Source: an uncultured SAR86 cluster bacterium
GTDB taxonomy: Bacteria > Pseudomonadota > Gammaproteobacteria > Magnimaribacterales > D2472
Direction of reading: 5' to 3'
Assembly: GCA_902612915.1 (NCBI GenBank)
Contig: CACMFH010000009.1
Span: 1-48,262, forward strand
Length of the DNA: 48,262 nucleotides
The notes under the pieces are model-generated. The model saw only the letters and a program-made list of their open reading frames with translations, searched no databases and was not told where the DNA came from. Positions within the stretch are counted from its first letter, which is position 1. Every line of letters starts with the position of its first letter. Positions 9,057-21,762 of this stretch are shown here, piece by piece. The translations under genes were made by a program, and so were the position numbers.

Positions 9057-9888
9057 AGAAAATAAAACACTAAACAAGGGACTAGATGCACTTTTGGGAC
9101 AATCTAATACCAACCAAAGATCTGTAAAAGAAATAGAAATATCAAAAATTAAGCCAGGTAGGTTTCAACCAAGATCAAACTTTGATAATAAAAAGCTTCA
9201 GGAATTAACTGAATCGATAAAAAAACAAGGAGTTCTTTCACCCATTTTAGTAAGAGAGCTTGGTCTTAATGAGTACGAGGTTATTGCTGGCGAGAGAAGG
9301 TTAAGATCATCAAAAATGGCGGGACTAGAAACGATACCTTGTTTAGTGGATCAAAAAAAAGACCAAGACGCTCTTGTGTCGGCCCTTATAGAGAACCTTC
9401 AAAGAGAAGATCTTAATCCTGTTGAAGAGGCAAGAGGCCTTGATAGACTAAAAAGAGAGTTTGGACTTACTCAAGACGAAGTGGCGACCTCAACAGGCAA
9501 GGCAAGAAGCACAATAGCCAACTCACTGAGAATATTATCTTTGCCAACAACGGTTCTTGATTTGCTTTCAGAAGGAAAAATTGAAAAGGGACATGCGAAA
9601 CTTTTAGCATCAATGCCACCCTCTGATGCGGAAAAAATGGCAAGAAAAATAATTAAAGAAAGATTGACTGTAAAAGATCTCAGCAATGTCTCTTTAAAAA
9701 ACAAATCTAAAAATCCACCAAAATCCAAACAAAAAGATACCGATATGTTGAATATAGAACAAGAGATGTCAGAATCATTTGGACATAAGGTTGAAATAGA
9801 AACTAAGAATAAAAAATCTGGAAAAGTATCTATTTTTTATAAAAGCCTTGATGAGCTTGATAATATTATTGCAAAGATAAAAAAATAA
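9049..9888 (+). CDS. parB: Chromosome partitioning protein ParB (Spo0J family)
   Basis: Binds parS centromere sites and spreads along DNA using a CTP-dependent clamp. The 279-residue protein has the N-terminal KGLDALLG start typical of chromosomal ParB. The catalytic and arginine motifs follow (GRFQPRSNF; IAGERRLRSSKMAGLETIP), then LIENLQREDLNPVEEA and a helix-turn-helix region (TQDEVATSTGKARSTIANSLR). A short C-terminal dimerisation domain ends it. No consensus parS was found in the window by eye. Coding composition is purine-rich, so the A/C bias has ended here. Confidence 0.96.
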   Translation: MSEENKTLNKGLDALLGQSNTNQRSVKEIEISKIKPGRFQPRSNFDNKKLQELTESIKKQGVLSPILVRELGLNEYEVIAGERRLRSSKMAGLETIPCLVDQKKDQDALVSALIENLQREDLNPVEEARGLDRLKREFGLTQDEVATSTGKARSTIANSLRILSLPTTVLDLLSEGKIEKGHAKLLASMPPSDAEKMARKIIKERLTVKDLSNVSLKNKSKNPPKSKQKDTDMLNIEQEMSESFGHKVEIETKNKKSGKVSIFYKSLDELDNIIAKIKK

Positions 9889-9890
9889 CT

Positions 9891-9909
9891 GACAAACAGC
9901 TTGTTTATC
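9891..9909. promoter_or_regulatory. Imperfect dyad overlapping the atp promoter -35
   Basis: GACAAACA-gct-TGTTTATC forms a stem with seven of eight pairs, beginning 3 bases after the parB stop. It covers the -35 hexamer of the atp promoter. There is no following T-run, so it is not a standard intrinsic terminator; an operator is possible but unproven. Confidence 0.3.
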
Positions 9910-9929
9910 AATGATTATATTTCTATAAT
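9901..9929 (+). promoter_or_regulatory. Sigma70-type promoter of the ATP synthase operon
   Basis: TTGTTT at 9901-9906 and a perfect TATAAT at 9924-9929 are separated by exactly 17 bases. The predicted transcript start near 9936 leaves a leader of about 35 bases before atpI. It is the best promoter match noticed in the window and stands before a highly expressed operon. Confidence 0.7.
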
Positions 9930-9971
9930 TCTCGCCAGAAAAAATATATAAACATATCCCAAAGCCTGAGT

Positions 9972-11200
<1,229 letters not shown>

Positions 11201-11214
11201 TCCTCAAATTATAG

Positions 11215-11445
<231 letters not shown>

Positions 11446-11464
11446 AAAGTATAGAAGCTAAAAA

Positions 11465-11935
11465 ATGAACATAAACGCAACCTTAATTGCCCAAGCAGTT
11501 GTTATGATTGTATTTGTAGCAATCTGTTGGAGATACATTTATCCTCCTATTCTCTCTGTTATGAAAGAAAGAGAAAAAAGGATATCTGACGGTCTTGAGG
11601 CTGCAAAAAAAGCTGATGATTCATTAGAAGAAGCCAAGCTTGCCTTTGATAAAGAACTTAATCAGGCAAAGGCCGAAGCAGCAGAAATTCTTGATAAAGC
11701 AAATGCTAGAGCATCTCAAATTGTAAGTGATGCTACATCCAAAGCAGAAGCAGAAGCCGAAAAGATACTAACTTCAGCATCAACAACAATAGAAAATGAA
11801 ACCAATAAAGCTAAAGAAGAATTGAGGCAGCAGATGTCAGACATAATAATTGATACCACTCAAAAAATTCTTGGGGATGAGATATCAAAGGAAAAACATG
11901 AAGAAATCCTCAAAAAAGCTGCTGAGGAATTATAA
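11465..11935 (+). CDS. atpF: F0F1 ATP synthase subunit b
   Basis: Peripheral stalk subunit linking F0 to F1. The 156-residue protein has one N-terminal membrane helix (residues about 5-25, AQAVVMIVFVAICWRYIYPP) followed by a long charged, Ala-rich coiled coil ending near EEILKKAAEEL. Length and layout match the E. coli b subunit (156 residues). It lies 3 bases before atpH. Confidence 0.95.
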   Translation: MNINATLIAQAVVMIVFVAICWRYIYPPILSVMKEREKRISDGLEAAKKADDSLEEAKLAFDKELNQAKAEAAEILDKANARASQIVSDATSKAEAEAEKILTSASTTIENETNKAKEELRQQMSDIIIDTTQKILGDEISKEKHEEILKKAAEEL

Positions 11936-11938
11936 AAA

Positions 11939-12475
11939 ATGATTGAGTTAACGCCTCTTGCCAGACCATATGCCAAAGCATTATTTGCTTCGGCATTAGA
12001 ATCTAAAAACATTGACGAAATGGCGTCTGAGTTAAAAACTATGGCGCTAGCATCAAAAACCGATGGCGTAATTAATACCATTGAAAATCCTGTCTTATCA
12101 AGACAAGATGTTGTAACTGTATTGGTCGATATATTTGATGAAAGTATTTCTGACACTTCAAAAAAGCTATTAGAAATATTATCAGAAAATAAACGCCTAA
12201 ATCTTCTCGAGACAATCTATATAATTTATCAAGAACTCTTAGAGGAGCATAAAGAACAAAAATCAGTAGAAGTTTTTGTAGCTGTTAATCCTGGAGAAGA
12301 GGCCAAACAAAATATTGAAGACAAATTAAAATCAACCTATGGCAAAGATGCCAATATTTATTTTTCTAAAGACCCATCAATGATGGGCGGCCTATCAATA
12401 AAGATAGGAGATGAGACATTAGACCTTTCCATCAAAGGCAAGGTTAAAAAACTTGTAAACCAATTAAATTTTTAA
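11939..12475 (+). CDS. atpH: F0F1 ATP synthase subunit delta
   Basis: Sits on top of F1 and binds the stalk. The 178-residue product starts with the conserved LARPYAKALFASA and ends with the family's DPSMMGGLSIKIGDETLDLS segment, corresponding to the usual GGxxixxGd C-terminal strand. Length matches the family (about 177). Confidence 0.95.
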   Translation: MIELTPLARPYAKALFASALESKNIDEMASELKTMALASKTDGVINTIENPVLSRQDVVTVLVDIFDESISDTSKKLLEILSENKRLNLLETIYIIYQELLEEHKEQKSVEVFVAVNPGEEAKQNIEDKLKSTYGKDANIYFSKDPSMMGGLSIKIGDETLDLSIKGKVKKLVNQLNF

Positions 12476-12484
12476 GGTGAAAAT

Positions 12485-14029
12485 ATGAGCCAATTAAATC
12501 CATCAGAAATTTCCAGCGTTCTAAAAGAAAAAATTGCTGGCCTTGATCTATCAGCTGAAAGAAAAAATGAAGGCATAGTTGTAAGTGTCTCAGACGGTAT
12601 TGTAAGAATTCATGGCATGGGTGACGTCATGTATGGTGAGGTTATTGAATTTGAAAATGGCACAAAAGGAATGGCACTTAACTTAGAACAAGATTCTGTT
12701 GGTGCAGTTGTTCTTGGTGATTATCTTGAAATTATTGAAGGTCAAAAAGCTGTTTGTACTGGAAAAGTTTTAGAGGTGCCTGTTGGGGAGGCAATGCTTG
12801 GTAGAGTTGTAAATACATTGGGTGCACCTATTGACGGTAAGGGTGAAATTAATGCTGAACACTCTTCACCAGTTGAGGTTGTTGCTCCTGGAGTTATTGC
12901 ACGTCAGTCAGTAGATCAACCCGTTCAAATTGGATTAAAAGCTGTTGATGCTATGGTTCCAATAGGAAGAGGCCAAAGGGAGTTAATTATTGGTGATAGA
13001 CAAACTGGTAAAACAGCTGTTGCAATTGACGCAATCATTAATCAAAAAGGCACAGGTATTAAATGTATTTATGTTGCTATTGGTCAAAAACAATCAACTG
13101 TAGCTAATGTTGTTAGAAAACTAGAGGAACATGGAGCCATGGAACACACCATTGTTGTTTCAGCCACAGCTGCAGATCCAGCACCTATGCAATATCTATC
13201 AGCCTATGCTGGATGTACAATGGGCGAATATTTTAGAGATAAAGGGGAAGATGCTCTTATAGTATACGATGACCTATCAAAACAAGCTGTTGCATATAGA
13301 CAGGTATCATTGCTTCTTAAAAGACCTCCAGGGAGAGAGGCATATCCTGGGGACGTATTCTATCTTCACTCAAGGTTGCTTGAGAGGGCTGCGAGAGTAA
13401 ATGCCGACTATGTTGAGCAAGTTACTGGTGGTAAAGTCAAAGGTAAAACAGGCTCATTAACTGCATTGCCGATTATTGAAACTTTGGCTGGAGACGTTTC
13501 AGCCTTTGTTCCAACCAATGTAATTTCTATTACAGACGGACAAATATATTTAGAAACAGAATTATTTAATTCAGGTGTAAGACCCGCAATTAACCCAGGT
13601 TTATCTGTATCAAGGGTTGGCGGATCAGCACAAACAAAAATTATGAAAAAATTAGCTGGTGGTGTGAGAACTGCGTTAGCTCAATACCGTGAATTAGCTG
13701 CTTTTTCTCAGTTTGCTTCTGATTTAGACGATGCTACCAAACAGCAACTTGCAAATGGTAAAGCTTTTACAGAACTTCTAAAACAAAAACAATATGCGCC
13801 AATGAGTGTTGCTCAACAAGCATTAAGTTTATTTGCTGCTGACAGAGGATACATGGCAGATGTTGAGGTTGAAAAAATTCTTGATTTTGAAGAAGCCCTT
13901 CATGGATATTTGACCTCTGAAAAAGGTGATCTCGAAGAACAAATTAACTCAACAGGTGACTGGAACGATGATATTGAAGCACAATTTACTGCTTTGGTTG
14001 AAGACTTTAAGAAGACACAAACTTATTAA
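12485..14029 (+). CDS. atpA: F0F1 ATP synthase subunit alpha
   Basis: Non-catalytic nucleotide-binding subunit of F1. The 514-residue protein has Walker [10 protein letters not shown] near residue 170, [20 protein letters not shown], the [20 protein letters not shown] signature, and [18 protein letters not shown] ribosome binding site (AAGGTG, 12474-12479) precedes ATG 12485. Full length and collinear with the family. Confidence 0.98.
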   Translation: MSQLNPSEISSVLKEKIAGLDLSAERKNEGIVVSVSDGIVRIHGMGDVMYGEVIEFENGTKGMALNLEQDSVGAVVLGDYLEIIEGQKAVCTGKVLEVPVGEAMLGRVVNTLGAPIDGKGEINAEHSSPVEVVAPGVIARQSVDQPVQIGLKAVDAMVPIGRGQRELIIGDRQTGKTAVAIDAIINQKGTGIKCIYVAIGQKQSTVANVVRKLEEHGAMEHTIVVSATAADPAPMQYLSAYAGCTMGEYFRDKGEDALIVYDDLSKQAVAYRQVSLLLKRPPGREAYPGDVFYLHSRLLERAARVNADYVEQVTGGKVKGKTGSLTALPIIETLAGDVSAFVPTNVISITDGQIYLETELFNSGVRPAINPGLSVSRVGGSAQTKIMKKLAGGVRTALAQYRELAAFSQFASDLDDATKQQLANGKAFTELLKQKQYAPMSVAQQALSLFAADRGYMADVEVEKILDFEEALHGYLTSEKGDLEEQINSTGDWNDDIEAQFTALVEDFKKTQTY

Positions 14030-14039
14030 ATTGTAAATA

Positions 14040-16311
<2,272 letters not shown>

Positions 16312-16313
16312 AA

Positions 16314-16727
16314 ATGAATACCATAAAAATAAATATTGTTTCTTCTAGTGAGGAAATCTATTCTGGAGAAGCAACTATGGTGTTTGCTACTGGATCTCTA
16401 GGAGAGCTTGGAATTGCTCCAGGCCATACTCCTCTCTTAACTGGATTAGCTGCTGGACCTGTAAGAGTTCAAAATGGATCGGATGAAGAAACATTTTTTT
16501 GTTCTGGTGGTTTTTTGGAGGTTCAACCTGACTTAGTAACTGTTCTATCTGATACTGCAGAAAGGGCGGAAAGCTTGGACGAGTCCGAAGCGATCAAAGC
16601 AAAAGAAGTCGCAGAACAGGAACTTGCAAATAAAGACACCACAATTGATTATGCTAAAGCTTCAGCTCAACTTGCAGAAGCTGTTGCAAGACTTAAGACT
16701 ATTCAAAAATTGCGAAAAAAACAGTAA
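16314..16727 (+). CDS. atpC: F0F1 ATP synthase subunit epsilon
   Basis: Couples the gamma shaft to the c-ring and inhibits ATP hydrolysis. The 137-residue protein has the N-terminal beta sandwich (IVSSSEEIYSGEATMVFATG, GELGIAPGHTPLLTGLAAGP, FFCSGGFLEVQPDLVTVLSD) and a helical C-terminal hairpin. It starts 2 bases after atpD and ends the operon; no strong terminator was seen before glmU. Confidence 0.96.
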   Translation: MNTIKINIVSSSEEIYSGEATMVFATGSLGELGIAPGHTPLLTGLAAGPVRVQNGSDEETFFCSGGFLEVQPDLVTVLSDTAERAESLDESEAIKAKEVAEQELANKDTTIDYAKASAQLAEAVARLKTIQKLRKKQ

Positions 16728-16749
16728 GGTATCTATTTAGCCTTATATT

Positions 16750-18105
16750 GTGAAAATTCATACTGTAATTCTAGCTGCTGGAGAGGGCTCTAGAATGTTA
16801 TCAAACAAAGCAAAATCTCTTCAACCTGTTGGCGGACTTTCAATGCTAAGGCGCATTTATGATACTGTTTCAAATTTAACAGACGAAACTTCTTTTGTAG
16901 TTGGTTTCGAAAAAGATTCTGTGACAAATGAAATAGAAAAATTTTCTGGAATAAATCATATTTGTCAACAAAAAAAGCCAATCGGCACTGCAGATGCAGT
17001 GAAATCTGCACTAGACTCCATAAAACAAAACTCAAAGGTTTTAGTCTTATATGGCGATGTTCCCTTAATAAAAAAAGGAACACTTAATAATCTAATTTCA
17101 ATGACAGATGACAACCTAACGATTTTGAGCACAGAACTTAAAGATCCAACTGGCTATGGAAGAGTGAAAAAAAACGAAAATGGATTGGCAATATCAATAG
17201 TTGAGGAAAAAGATGCGTCTGAGGAAGATAAAAAGATAAAAGAAATTTTTACAGGGATACTTTGTTGTAATAAAAAATTACTTGAAGAGGCAATAAATGA
17301 AGTAAATAACGATAATGCTGCATCAGAGTTCTATTTAACAGATATTGTTTCTATAATAAATACAAAAGGGTTTAGAATTAATACATGTATTGTCCCCAAT
17401 GATGAAGTAAAGGGGGCAAATACAAAAGAAGAATTGTCAGAGTTAGAGGGAATATATAGAGAAATGAAAGCAAACGAGCTATTAAATATGGGCATAACTA
17501 TATCTGATCCATCTAGAATTGACGTCAGAGGAGATGTTTCAGCTGGCAAAGATTGTTTTATTGACGTAAATGTAATTTTGGAGGGCAATGTATCATTAGG
17601 CAATAACGTGTCTATAGGCCCAAATACAATTTTAAAAGACGTTGAGATTGGAGATAATTCAAAAATTGAGGCTTTTTCTCATTTAGTATCATCAAAAGTC
17701 GGGAACAATTGTTCTATTGGCCCATATGCAAGATTAAGAGAGGGTAGTCATATAGACGATTCAGCAAAAATAGGAAATTTTGTTGAAACTAAAAAAACAA
17801 AAGTTGGTAAAGAGTCTAAAGCTAATCATTTTGCATATCTAGGAGATGCTGATATTGGTAGTGACTCCAATATAGGAGCAGGAACAATTACATGTAATTA
17901 TGATGGCAAGGAAAAACATCAAACAAAGATTGGAGATAACAGCTTTGTTGGAACAAACTCATCACTAGTTGCACCGGTAACAATTGGCTCAAATGCTTAT
18001 GTTGCAGCAGGATCTGTAATTACAAAAGATGTTCCTGATAATGCTCTAGGTGTAGGAAGGGCAAAGCAAAATAACAAAGAAAATTGGTCTAAAAAGAAGG
18101 GCTAA
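16750..18105 (+). CDS. glmU: Bifunctional UDP-GlcNAc pyrophosphorylase / GlcN-1-P acetyltransferase
   Basis: Makes UDP-GlcNAc for peptidoglycan and LPS. The 451-residue protein begins at GTG 16750 (VILAAGEGSRM, a variant of the usual GxGTRM) and has VLVLYGDVPLI and a pyrophosphorylase domain to about residue 230. A left-handed beta helix of hexapeptide repeats follows, containing GPYARLREGS, GNFVETKKTKVG, NHFAYLGDADIG and GAGTITCNYDG. The atp-glmU-glmS order is typical of gammaproteobacteria. glmS follows after 6 bases. Confidence 0.96.
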   Translation: MKIHTVILAAGEGSRMLSNKAKSLQPVGGLSMLRRIYDTVSNLTDETSFVVGFEKDSVTNEIEKFSGINHICQQKKPIGTADAVKSALDSIKQNSKVLVLYGDVPLIKKGTLNNLISMTDDNLTILSTELKDPTGYGRVKKNENGLAISIVEEKDASEEDKKIKEIFTGILCCNKKLLEEAINEVNNDNAASEFYLTDIVSIINTKGFRINTCIVPNDEVKGANTKEELSELEGIYREMKANELLNMGITISDPSRIDVRGDVSAGKDCFIDVNVILEGNVSLGNNVSIGPNTILKDVEIGDNSKIEAFSHLVSSKVGNNCSIGPYARLREGSHIDDSAKIGNFVETKKTKVGKESKANHFAYLGDADIGSDSNIGAGTITCNYDGKEKHQTKIGDNSFVGTNSSLVAPVTIGSNAYVAAGSVITKDVPDNALGVGRAKQNNKENWSKKKG

Positions 18106-18111
18106 AAAATT

Positions 18112-19938
18112 ATGTGTGGAATCATAGCTGCTGCCTCAAATCGTAATGTTGGAAAATTACTTGTTCAAGGGCTTCATAAAATGGAATACCGTGGTTATGA
18201 TTCTGCTGGAATTGCCCTACATCAAAAAGATCAAATAGCTCATCTTAGAACCCTAGGAAAAGTAAAACTACTTGAAGAAAAAATGATTGCTGAAAAGCCA
18301 AAAAGCAAGCTTGGTATTGCTCACACTAGATGGGCAACTCATGGAGAACCATCAGAAGAAAATGCACATCCACATATGTCAAATGAAAGAGTTTATATTG
18401 TTCACAATGGAATAATTGAGAATTATCTAGATCTCAAAGATTTTTTAAAAAAGGAAGGTTATTCTTTTTCATCTCAAACAGATTCTGAATTAATAGCTCA
18501 CCTTCTTGAATATTTCCTTAATCAAGGAAACAACATGTTGGATTCGATGTATTTAACCAAAGAAAAGCTTGATGGTGCATATGCAATAGCAGCCATAGAC
18601 AAAGAAGATGATCAAAATATTATTATTGCTAGAAGCAAATCTCCACTTTTAATAGGGATTGGAATGGATGAATTTTTGGCTGCCTCAGATCCTCTGGCAA
18701 TTGGCCAACTGACAAACGAGTTTATTTTTTTAGAAGACGGAGACGTTGCAGAATTATCATCTGAGAGTTATACCATTTTTGATGAGTCTAAGAAAAAAGT
18801 TGAAAGAGAAATTTCTCAAATAGATATTTCAAGCCAGGCCACATCTAAAGGCGAGTATCGGCATTTTATGGAAAAAGAAATTTACGAACAACCAGAAGCA
18901 ATTCTTAAGACCATTGATGGAAGAGTGGGTGGAGATGATGTTTTAGATAATATATTTGGTCTTGGCTCATCTGAAATGCTTGAAAAAGTTAAGAGAGTTC
19001 AAATAGTGGCTTGTGGTACAAGCTTGCATGCTGGAAGAGTTGCAGCTAATTGGTTTTCAGCAATTTCAGAACTTCCTACTCAAATAGATTATGCTTCTGA
19101 ATATAGATATAGAAATCCTCATGTGGGCGACGACTCTCTTTTGGTAACAATTTCTCAATCTGGAGAAACAGCTGATACTCTTGCTGCATTAAGATATGCA
19201 AAAGAAAAAGATTATTTGTCGACTTTATGTATATGCAATGTTCCTACGAGCTCTCTTGCAAGAGAGTCAGAGTATTCAATTTTTACTAACGCCGGTCCCG
19301 AAATTGGAGTTGCATCTACAAAAGCCTTCACAACTCAACTAGCAGCTCTAATGCTGCTAGCTTTATCTCTTGCCAAAAGCAGAGAAAAAAATCCAAAGCT
19401 AAGATCAAGAGTAATAACCGCATTAAGATCATTGTCAGATACGGTTGAAGAAACTTTAAAGCTTAAAGACACAATTCTAGAAATAGCACCTGAAATAGCC
19501 AATAAAGATAATGCTTTGTTTTTAGGCAGAGGTATTTTTTATCCAATTGCAAAAGAGGGAGCACTAAAGCTTAAAGAAATTTCTTACATTCATGCTGAAG
19601 CCTATCCAGCTGGCGAGTTAAAACATGGACCTCTCGCTTTAATTGATGAAGAAATGCCAGTTATTGCTTTAGCCCCAGAAAGCGAGATAGCTGAGAAGTT
19701 AGTTTCTAATCTCGAAGAAGTTAAAGCTAGGGGCGGAACTCTATATGTATTTTCTGATCCTTCAATTTCTATGGATTTAAGGTCTGGAAGACTCATTAAT
19801 ATGCCAAAGTGTGATTTTCTCTTAACACCAATCATATATACGATACCTCTTCAAATCCTTTCTTATGAAGTAGCTTTGTTAAGAGGAACAGATATTGATC
19901 AACCAAGAAACCTAGCAAAGTCCGTTACTGTCGAGTAG
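18112..19938 (+). CDS. glmS: Glutamine--fructose-6-phosphate aminotransferase (isomerizing)
   Basis: Produces glucosamine-6-phosphate from fructose-6-phosphate and glutamine, the first step towards UDP-GlcNAc. The 608-residue protein starts MCGIIAAA, so Cys2 is the glutaminase nucleophile after Met removal. It has HTRWATHGEPSEENAHPH, then two SIS domains (VACGTSLHAGRVA, ISQSGETADTLAALRYAK) and the C-terminal LAKSVTVE. Full length (usual 608-610). It shares an operon with glmU and converges with the XRE gene. Confidence 0.97.
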   Translation: MCGIIAAASNRNVGKLLVQGLHKMEYRGYDSAGIALHQKDQIAHLRTLGKVKLLEEKMIAEKPKSKLGIAHTRWATHGEPSEENAHPHMSNERVYIVHNGIIENYLDLKDFLKKEGYSFSSQTDSELIAHLLEYFLNQGNNMLDSMYLTKEKLDGAYAIAAIDKEDDQNIIIARSKSPLLIGIGMDEFLAASDPLAIGQLTNEFIFLEDGDVAELSSESYTIFDESKKKVEREISQIDISSQATSKGEYRHFMEKEIYEQPEAILKTIDGRVGGDDVLDNIFGLGSSEMLEKVKRVQIVACGTSLHAGRVAANWFSAISELPTQIDYASEYRYRNPHVGDDSLLVTISQSGETADTLAALRYAKEKDYLSTLCICNVPTSSLARESEYSIFTNAGPEIGVASTKAFTTQLAALMLLALSLAKSREKNPKLRSRVITALRSLSDTVEETLKLKDTILEIAPEIANKDNALFLGRGIFYPIAKEGALKLKEISYIHAEAYPAGELKHGPLALIDEEMPVIALAPESEIAEKLVSNLEEVKARGGTLYVFSDPSISMDLRSGRLINMPKCDFLLTPIIYTIPLQILSYEVALLRGTDIDQPRNLAKSVTVE

Positions 19939-19952
19939 TTTCATTTGCAGAA

Positions 19953-20171
19953 TTAACTATCAGGCAATTTAAATAAGTTCTCTATTTTGCAACCAAGGGT
20001 TTTGGAAATTTTTAAGGCAAGAACGGTGGAGGGAACATATATACCGTTCTCTATTGCATTGATGCTTTTTCTTGAAACTTCAGCACTTTCAGACAACTCT
20101 TGTTGAGTTAATCCGGCACTTTTTCGAAGTTCTTCTAGATTGTTTAAAAGTTTTTTATGATTTTTACCCAA
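19953..20171 (-). CDS. Small XRE-family transcriptional regulator
   Basis: A 72-residue helix-turn-helix protein: LRKSAGLTQQELSESAEVS followed by RKSINAIENG and TVLALKISKTLGCKIENLFKL, the compact Cro/CI-like fold common in YozG/PSA-type regulators. It likely binds DNA as a dimer; no effector domain exists. The only workable start is TTG (complement of 20169-20171). It lies 2 bases after the upstream membrane-protein gene on the same strand, so the two probably form one transcript. Confidence 0.85.
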   Translation of the reverse strand: MGKNHKKLLNNLEELRKSAGLTQQELSESAEVSRKSINAIENGIYVPSTVLALKISKTLGCKIENLFKLPDS

Positions 20172-20173
20172 AA

Positions 20174-20599
20174 CTATTTCTTTTCGTAATCTTCAACTGC
20201 ATTGGTTAGTTCTTCACTGGTATTTGGGTAAAGATATCCAGCAACTATCAGACCGACTCCAATAGCAGCAACTAATGCTCCAATACCCAGCAAATCATTA
20301 TCATTGATAAACAATCCAAACAAAAATAATCCGACACCCACTCCAAGTGAAATTACACCACTTCTTCTGTAATCAATGGGTTGTTTTTTTTCTTTTAAGT
20401 CATTAAGTAATACTTTAATTTCAGATGGGTCTTCAATATTTTTTGATACTGCAACCACTGCTTCATACTTATTCTTTTTGTCTTTATAACGATATAAAAA
20501 AACAATCAAAATAATTAAAGCAGGAAGCAAAACAGCAACGTAAGCAATTCCGACAGCAAACATACCGACCATCCCTTCAACAACTCCAACATTATTCAT
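20174..20599 (-). CDS. DUF6249-like two-helix membrane protein
   Basis: A 141-residue protein with an N-terminal membrane helix (AYVAVLLPALIILIVFLYRY), a charged cytoplasmic stretch with KNIEDPSEIKVLLNDLKEKK, then two hydrophobic helices (GVISLGVGVGLFLFGLFI and GIGALVAAIGVGLIVAGYL). This layout resembles the DUF6249 family, which is often found beside small regulators; function is unknown. A longer frame starts at 20629, but ATG at the complement of 20597-20599 has GGGAG upstream and is preferred. It probably forms an operon with the XRE gene. Confidence 0.65.
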   Translation of the reverse strand: MNNVGVVEGMVGMFAVGIAYVAVLLPALIILIVFLYRYKDKKNKYEAVVAVSKNIEDPSEIKVLLNDLKEKKQPIDYRRSGVISLGVGVGLFLFGLFINDNDLLGIGALVAAIGVGLIVAGYLYPNTSEELTNAVEDYEKK

Positions 20600-20931
20600 A
20601 ATAAACTCCCTAAAACAAATCACAAACAATTTTGTAACGTAAACTTATCATTATTAATTTGAGAAGTAAAGGTTACAAGTTAAATTATTGTATAATTTTT
20701 TATATGGACAAAAAATACATAAATTTCTATAAGAAATTTATTCTGCAAACGAAAACATTCAGTGACCGTCGAATAGATTTAACCCAACTCTGCAATTAGT
20801 GGTGAGTGATCGCTATAACCTCATATTATGTGTGAGTTTTAAAAATAAGTATAAAAAATGTACTCATTAAATATAATTTATTATGTATTAAATATTATTT
20901 AGAATATATGAAAGTGAGAGTGGATTTAATT
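20600..20931. other. 332-base non-coding stretch between divergent genes
   Basis: AT-rich spacer between the minus-strand DUF6249-like gene and the plus-strand lipoprotein gene. It must contain both promoters, but no clean -35/-10 pair stands out; TATAAT at 20691-20696 is the best -10-like word on the plus strand. A 31-codon frame (20704-20799, ATG to TAG) begins shortly after it and has no ribosome binding site or recognisable domain. No RNA gene fold was recognised. Confidence 0.4.
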
Positions 20932-21453
20932 ATGAAAAAAATTTACATGTTAGTTTTTGGTTTGATGTTTTTATTCTCATGTGAGTATTCAAATGTGCAA
21001 TATATCGAAGTCGACAAAGTTACTAATGAAAATATTGAATTAGCCCAAAATTGGATAGACAATCTTTTGTCAAACAACTTGGATGATGTAAAAAATTCAA
21101 TGCACGAAGAATTTACCTTTATCTATATGGGTATAACTGAAAATGTAAATGGGCCATATGGTAAAGGGGGAATTTCTTACGGGAAAGAGGATTTCTTTTC
21201 AGATTATTGGCCAGTTGTTGGCGAGCTATTACCAAATGGAATAGTATTAAAGACCATTGACACAATTGCAGATACTGAAGGTGTCGCGTTAATTCAAGAA
21301 GGAGATGCTGAGGGCATAAATGGTGAATACGATAATAAATATGTTTGGGTTTTTAAGTTTAAAGACAATTTAATCTATAAAGTAAGAGAATATAACAGCG
21401 ACCTTTTAGTTGGAACAAGATTATATAAAAATAAATTAATAGAAGACGACTAA
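20932..21453 (+). CDS. Lipoprotein with NTF2-like (SnoaL-type) fold, unknown function
   Basis: A 173-residue protein with a lipoprotein signal: MKKIYMLVFGLMFLFSC, with the lipobox Cys at residue 17. The rest (ENIELAQNWIDNLLSNNLDD, then HEEFTFIYMG, ending in a strand KFKDNLIYKVREYNSD) has the helix-then-curved-sheet pattern of NTF2-like proteins. The frame opens at 20908, but that start would put eight charged residues before the signal, so ATG 20932 is chosen. A second, shorter NTF2-like protein follows at 21763. Function is unknown; a periplasmic binding or folding role is a guess. Confidence 0.6.
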   Translation: MKKIYMLVFGLMFLFSCEYSNVQYIEVDKVTNENIELAQNWIDNLLSNNLDDVKNSMHEEFTFIYMGITENVNGPYGKGGISYGKEDFFSDYWPVVGELLPNGIVLKTIDTIADTEGVALIQEGDAEGINGEYDNKYVWVFKFKDNLIYKVREYNSDLLVGTRLYKNKLIEDD

Positions 21454-21483
21454 CTAAACTTAATAAGAACCTTCGAATAAATT

Positions 21484-21711
21484 ATGCTAGATGCTATAAA
21501 AAAGTTTAATAAAGATGAATATTTACTGAAACGGTCATTCCCTTGGGCAGTATACTTAACTACTTTCTTTGGTTGTACTTTTGTTTTTATTGTCCCACTT
21601 TTTTTTCAAGATCAAGCGATAAAACAAATACTCCCATGGGTGTTTTTAGTAATTTGGGTAATATGTATTATTTTATTAAGGAAAAAACTCCTAAAAAAAC
21701 TAGATGATTAA
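21484..21711 (+). CDS. Small two-helix membrane protein, unknown
   Basis: A 75-residue protein not recognised as a family member. A polar N-terminus (MLDAIKKFNKDEYLLKRSFP) precedes two membrane helices (AVYLTTFFGCTFVFIVPLFF and ILPWVFLVIWVICIILL), with a basic tail RKKLLKKLDD. It lies 30 bases after the lipoprotein gene on the same strand. Coding status rests on composition and the plausible membrane hairpin. Confidence 0.5.
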   Translation: MLDAIKKFNKDEYLLKRSFPWAVYLTTFFGCTFVFIVPLFFQDQAIKQILPWVFLVIWVICIILLRKKLLKKLDD

Positions 21712-21762
21712 TGTTGCTACGGACACTCTGTCACGATGGAGTAATTTTAAACAGTGATTTAC

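Noticed and set aside
16723-16746. A short TAAGG...CCTTA stem between atpC and glmU as a terminator.
   Set aside because: Five-pair stem, long loop and no T-run; too weak.
20704-20799. A 31-codon frame in the 20.6-20.9 kb spacer.
   Set aside because: No ribosome binding site, no hydrophobic or domain pattern, and no support beyond being open.
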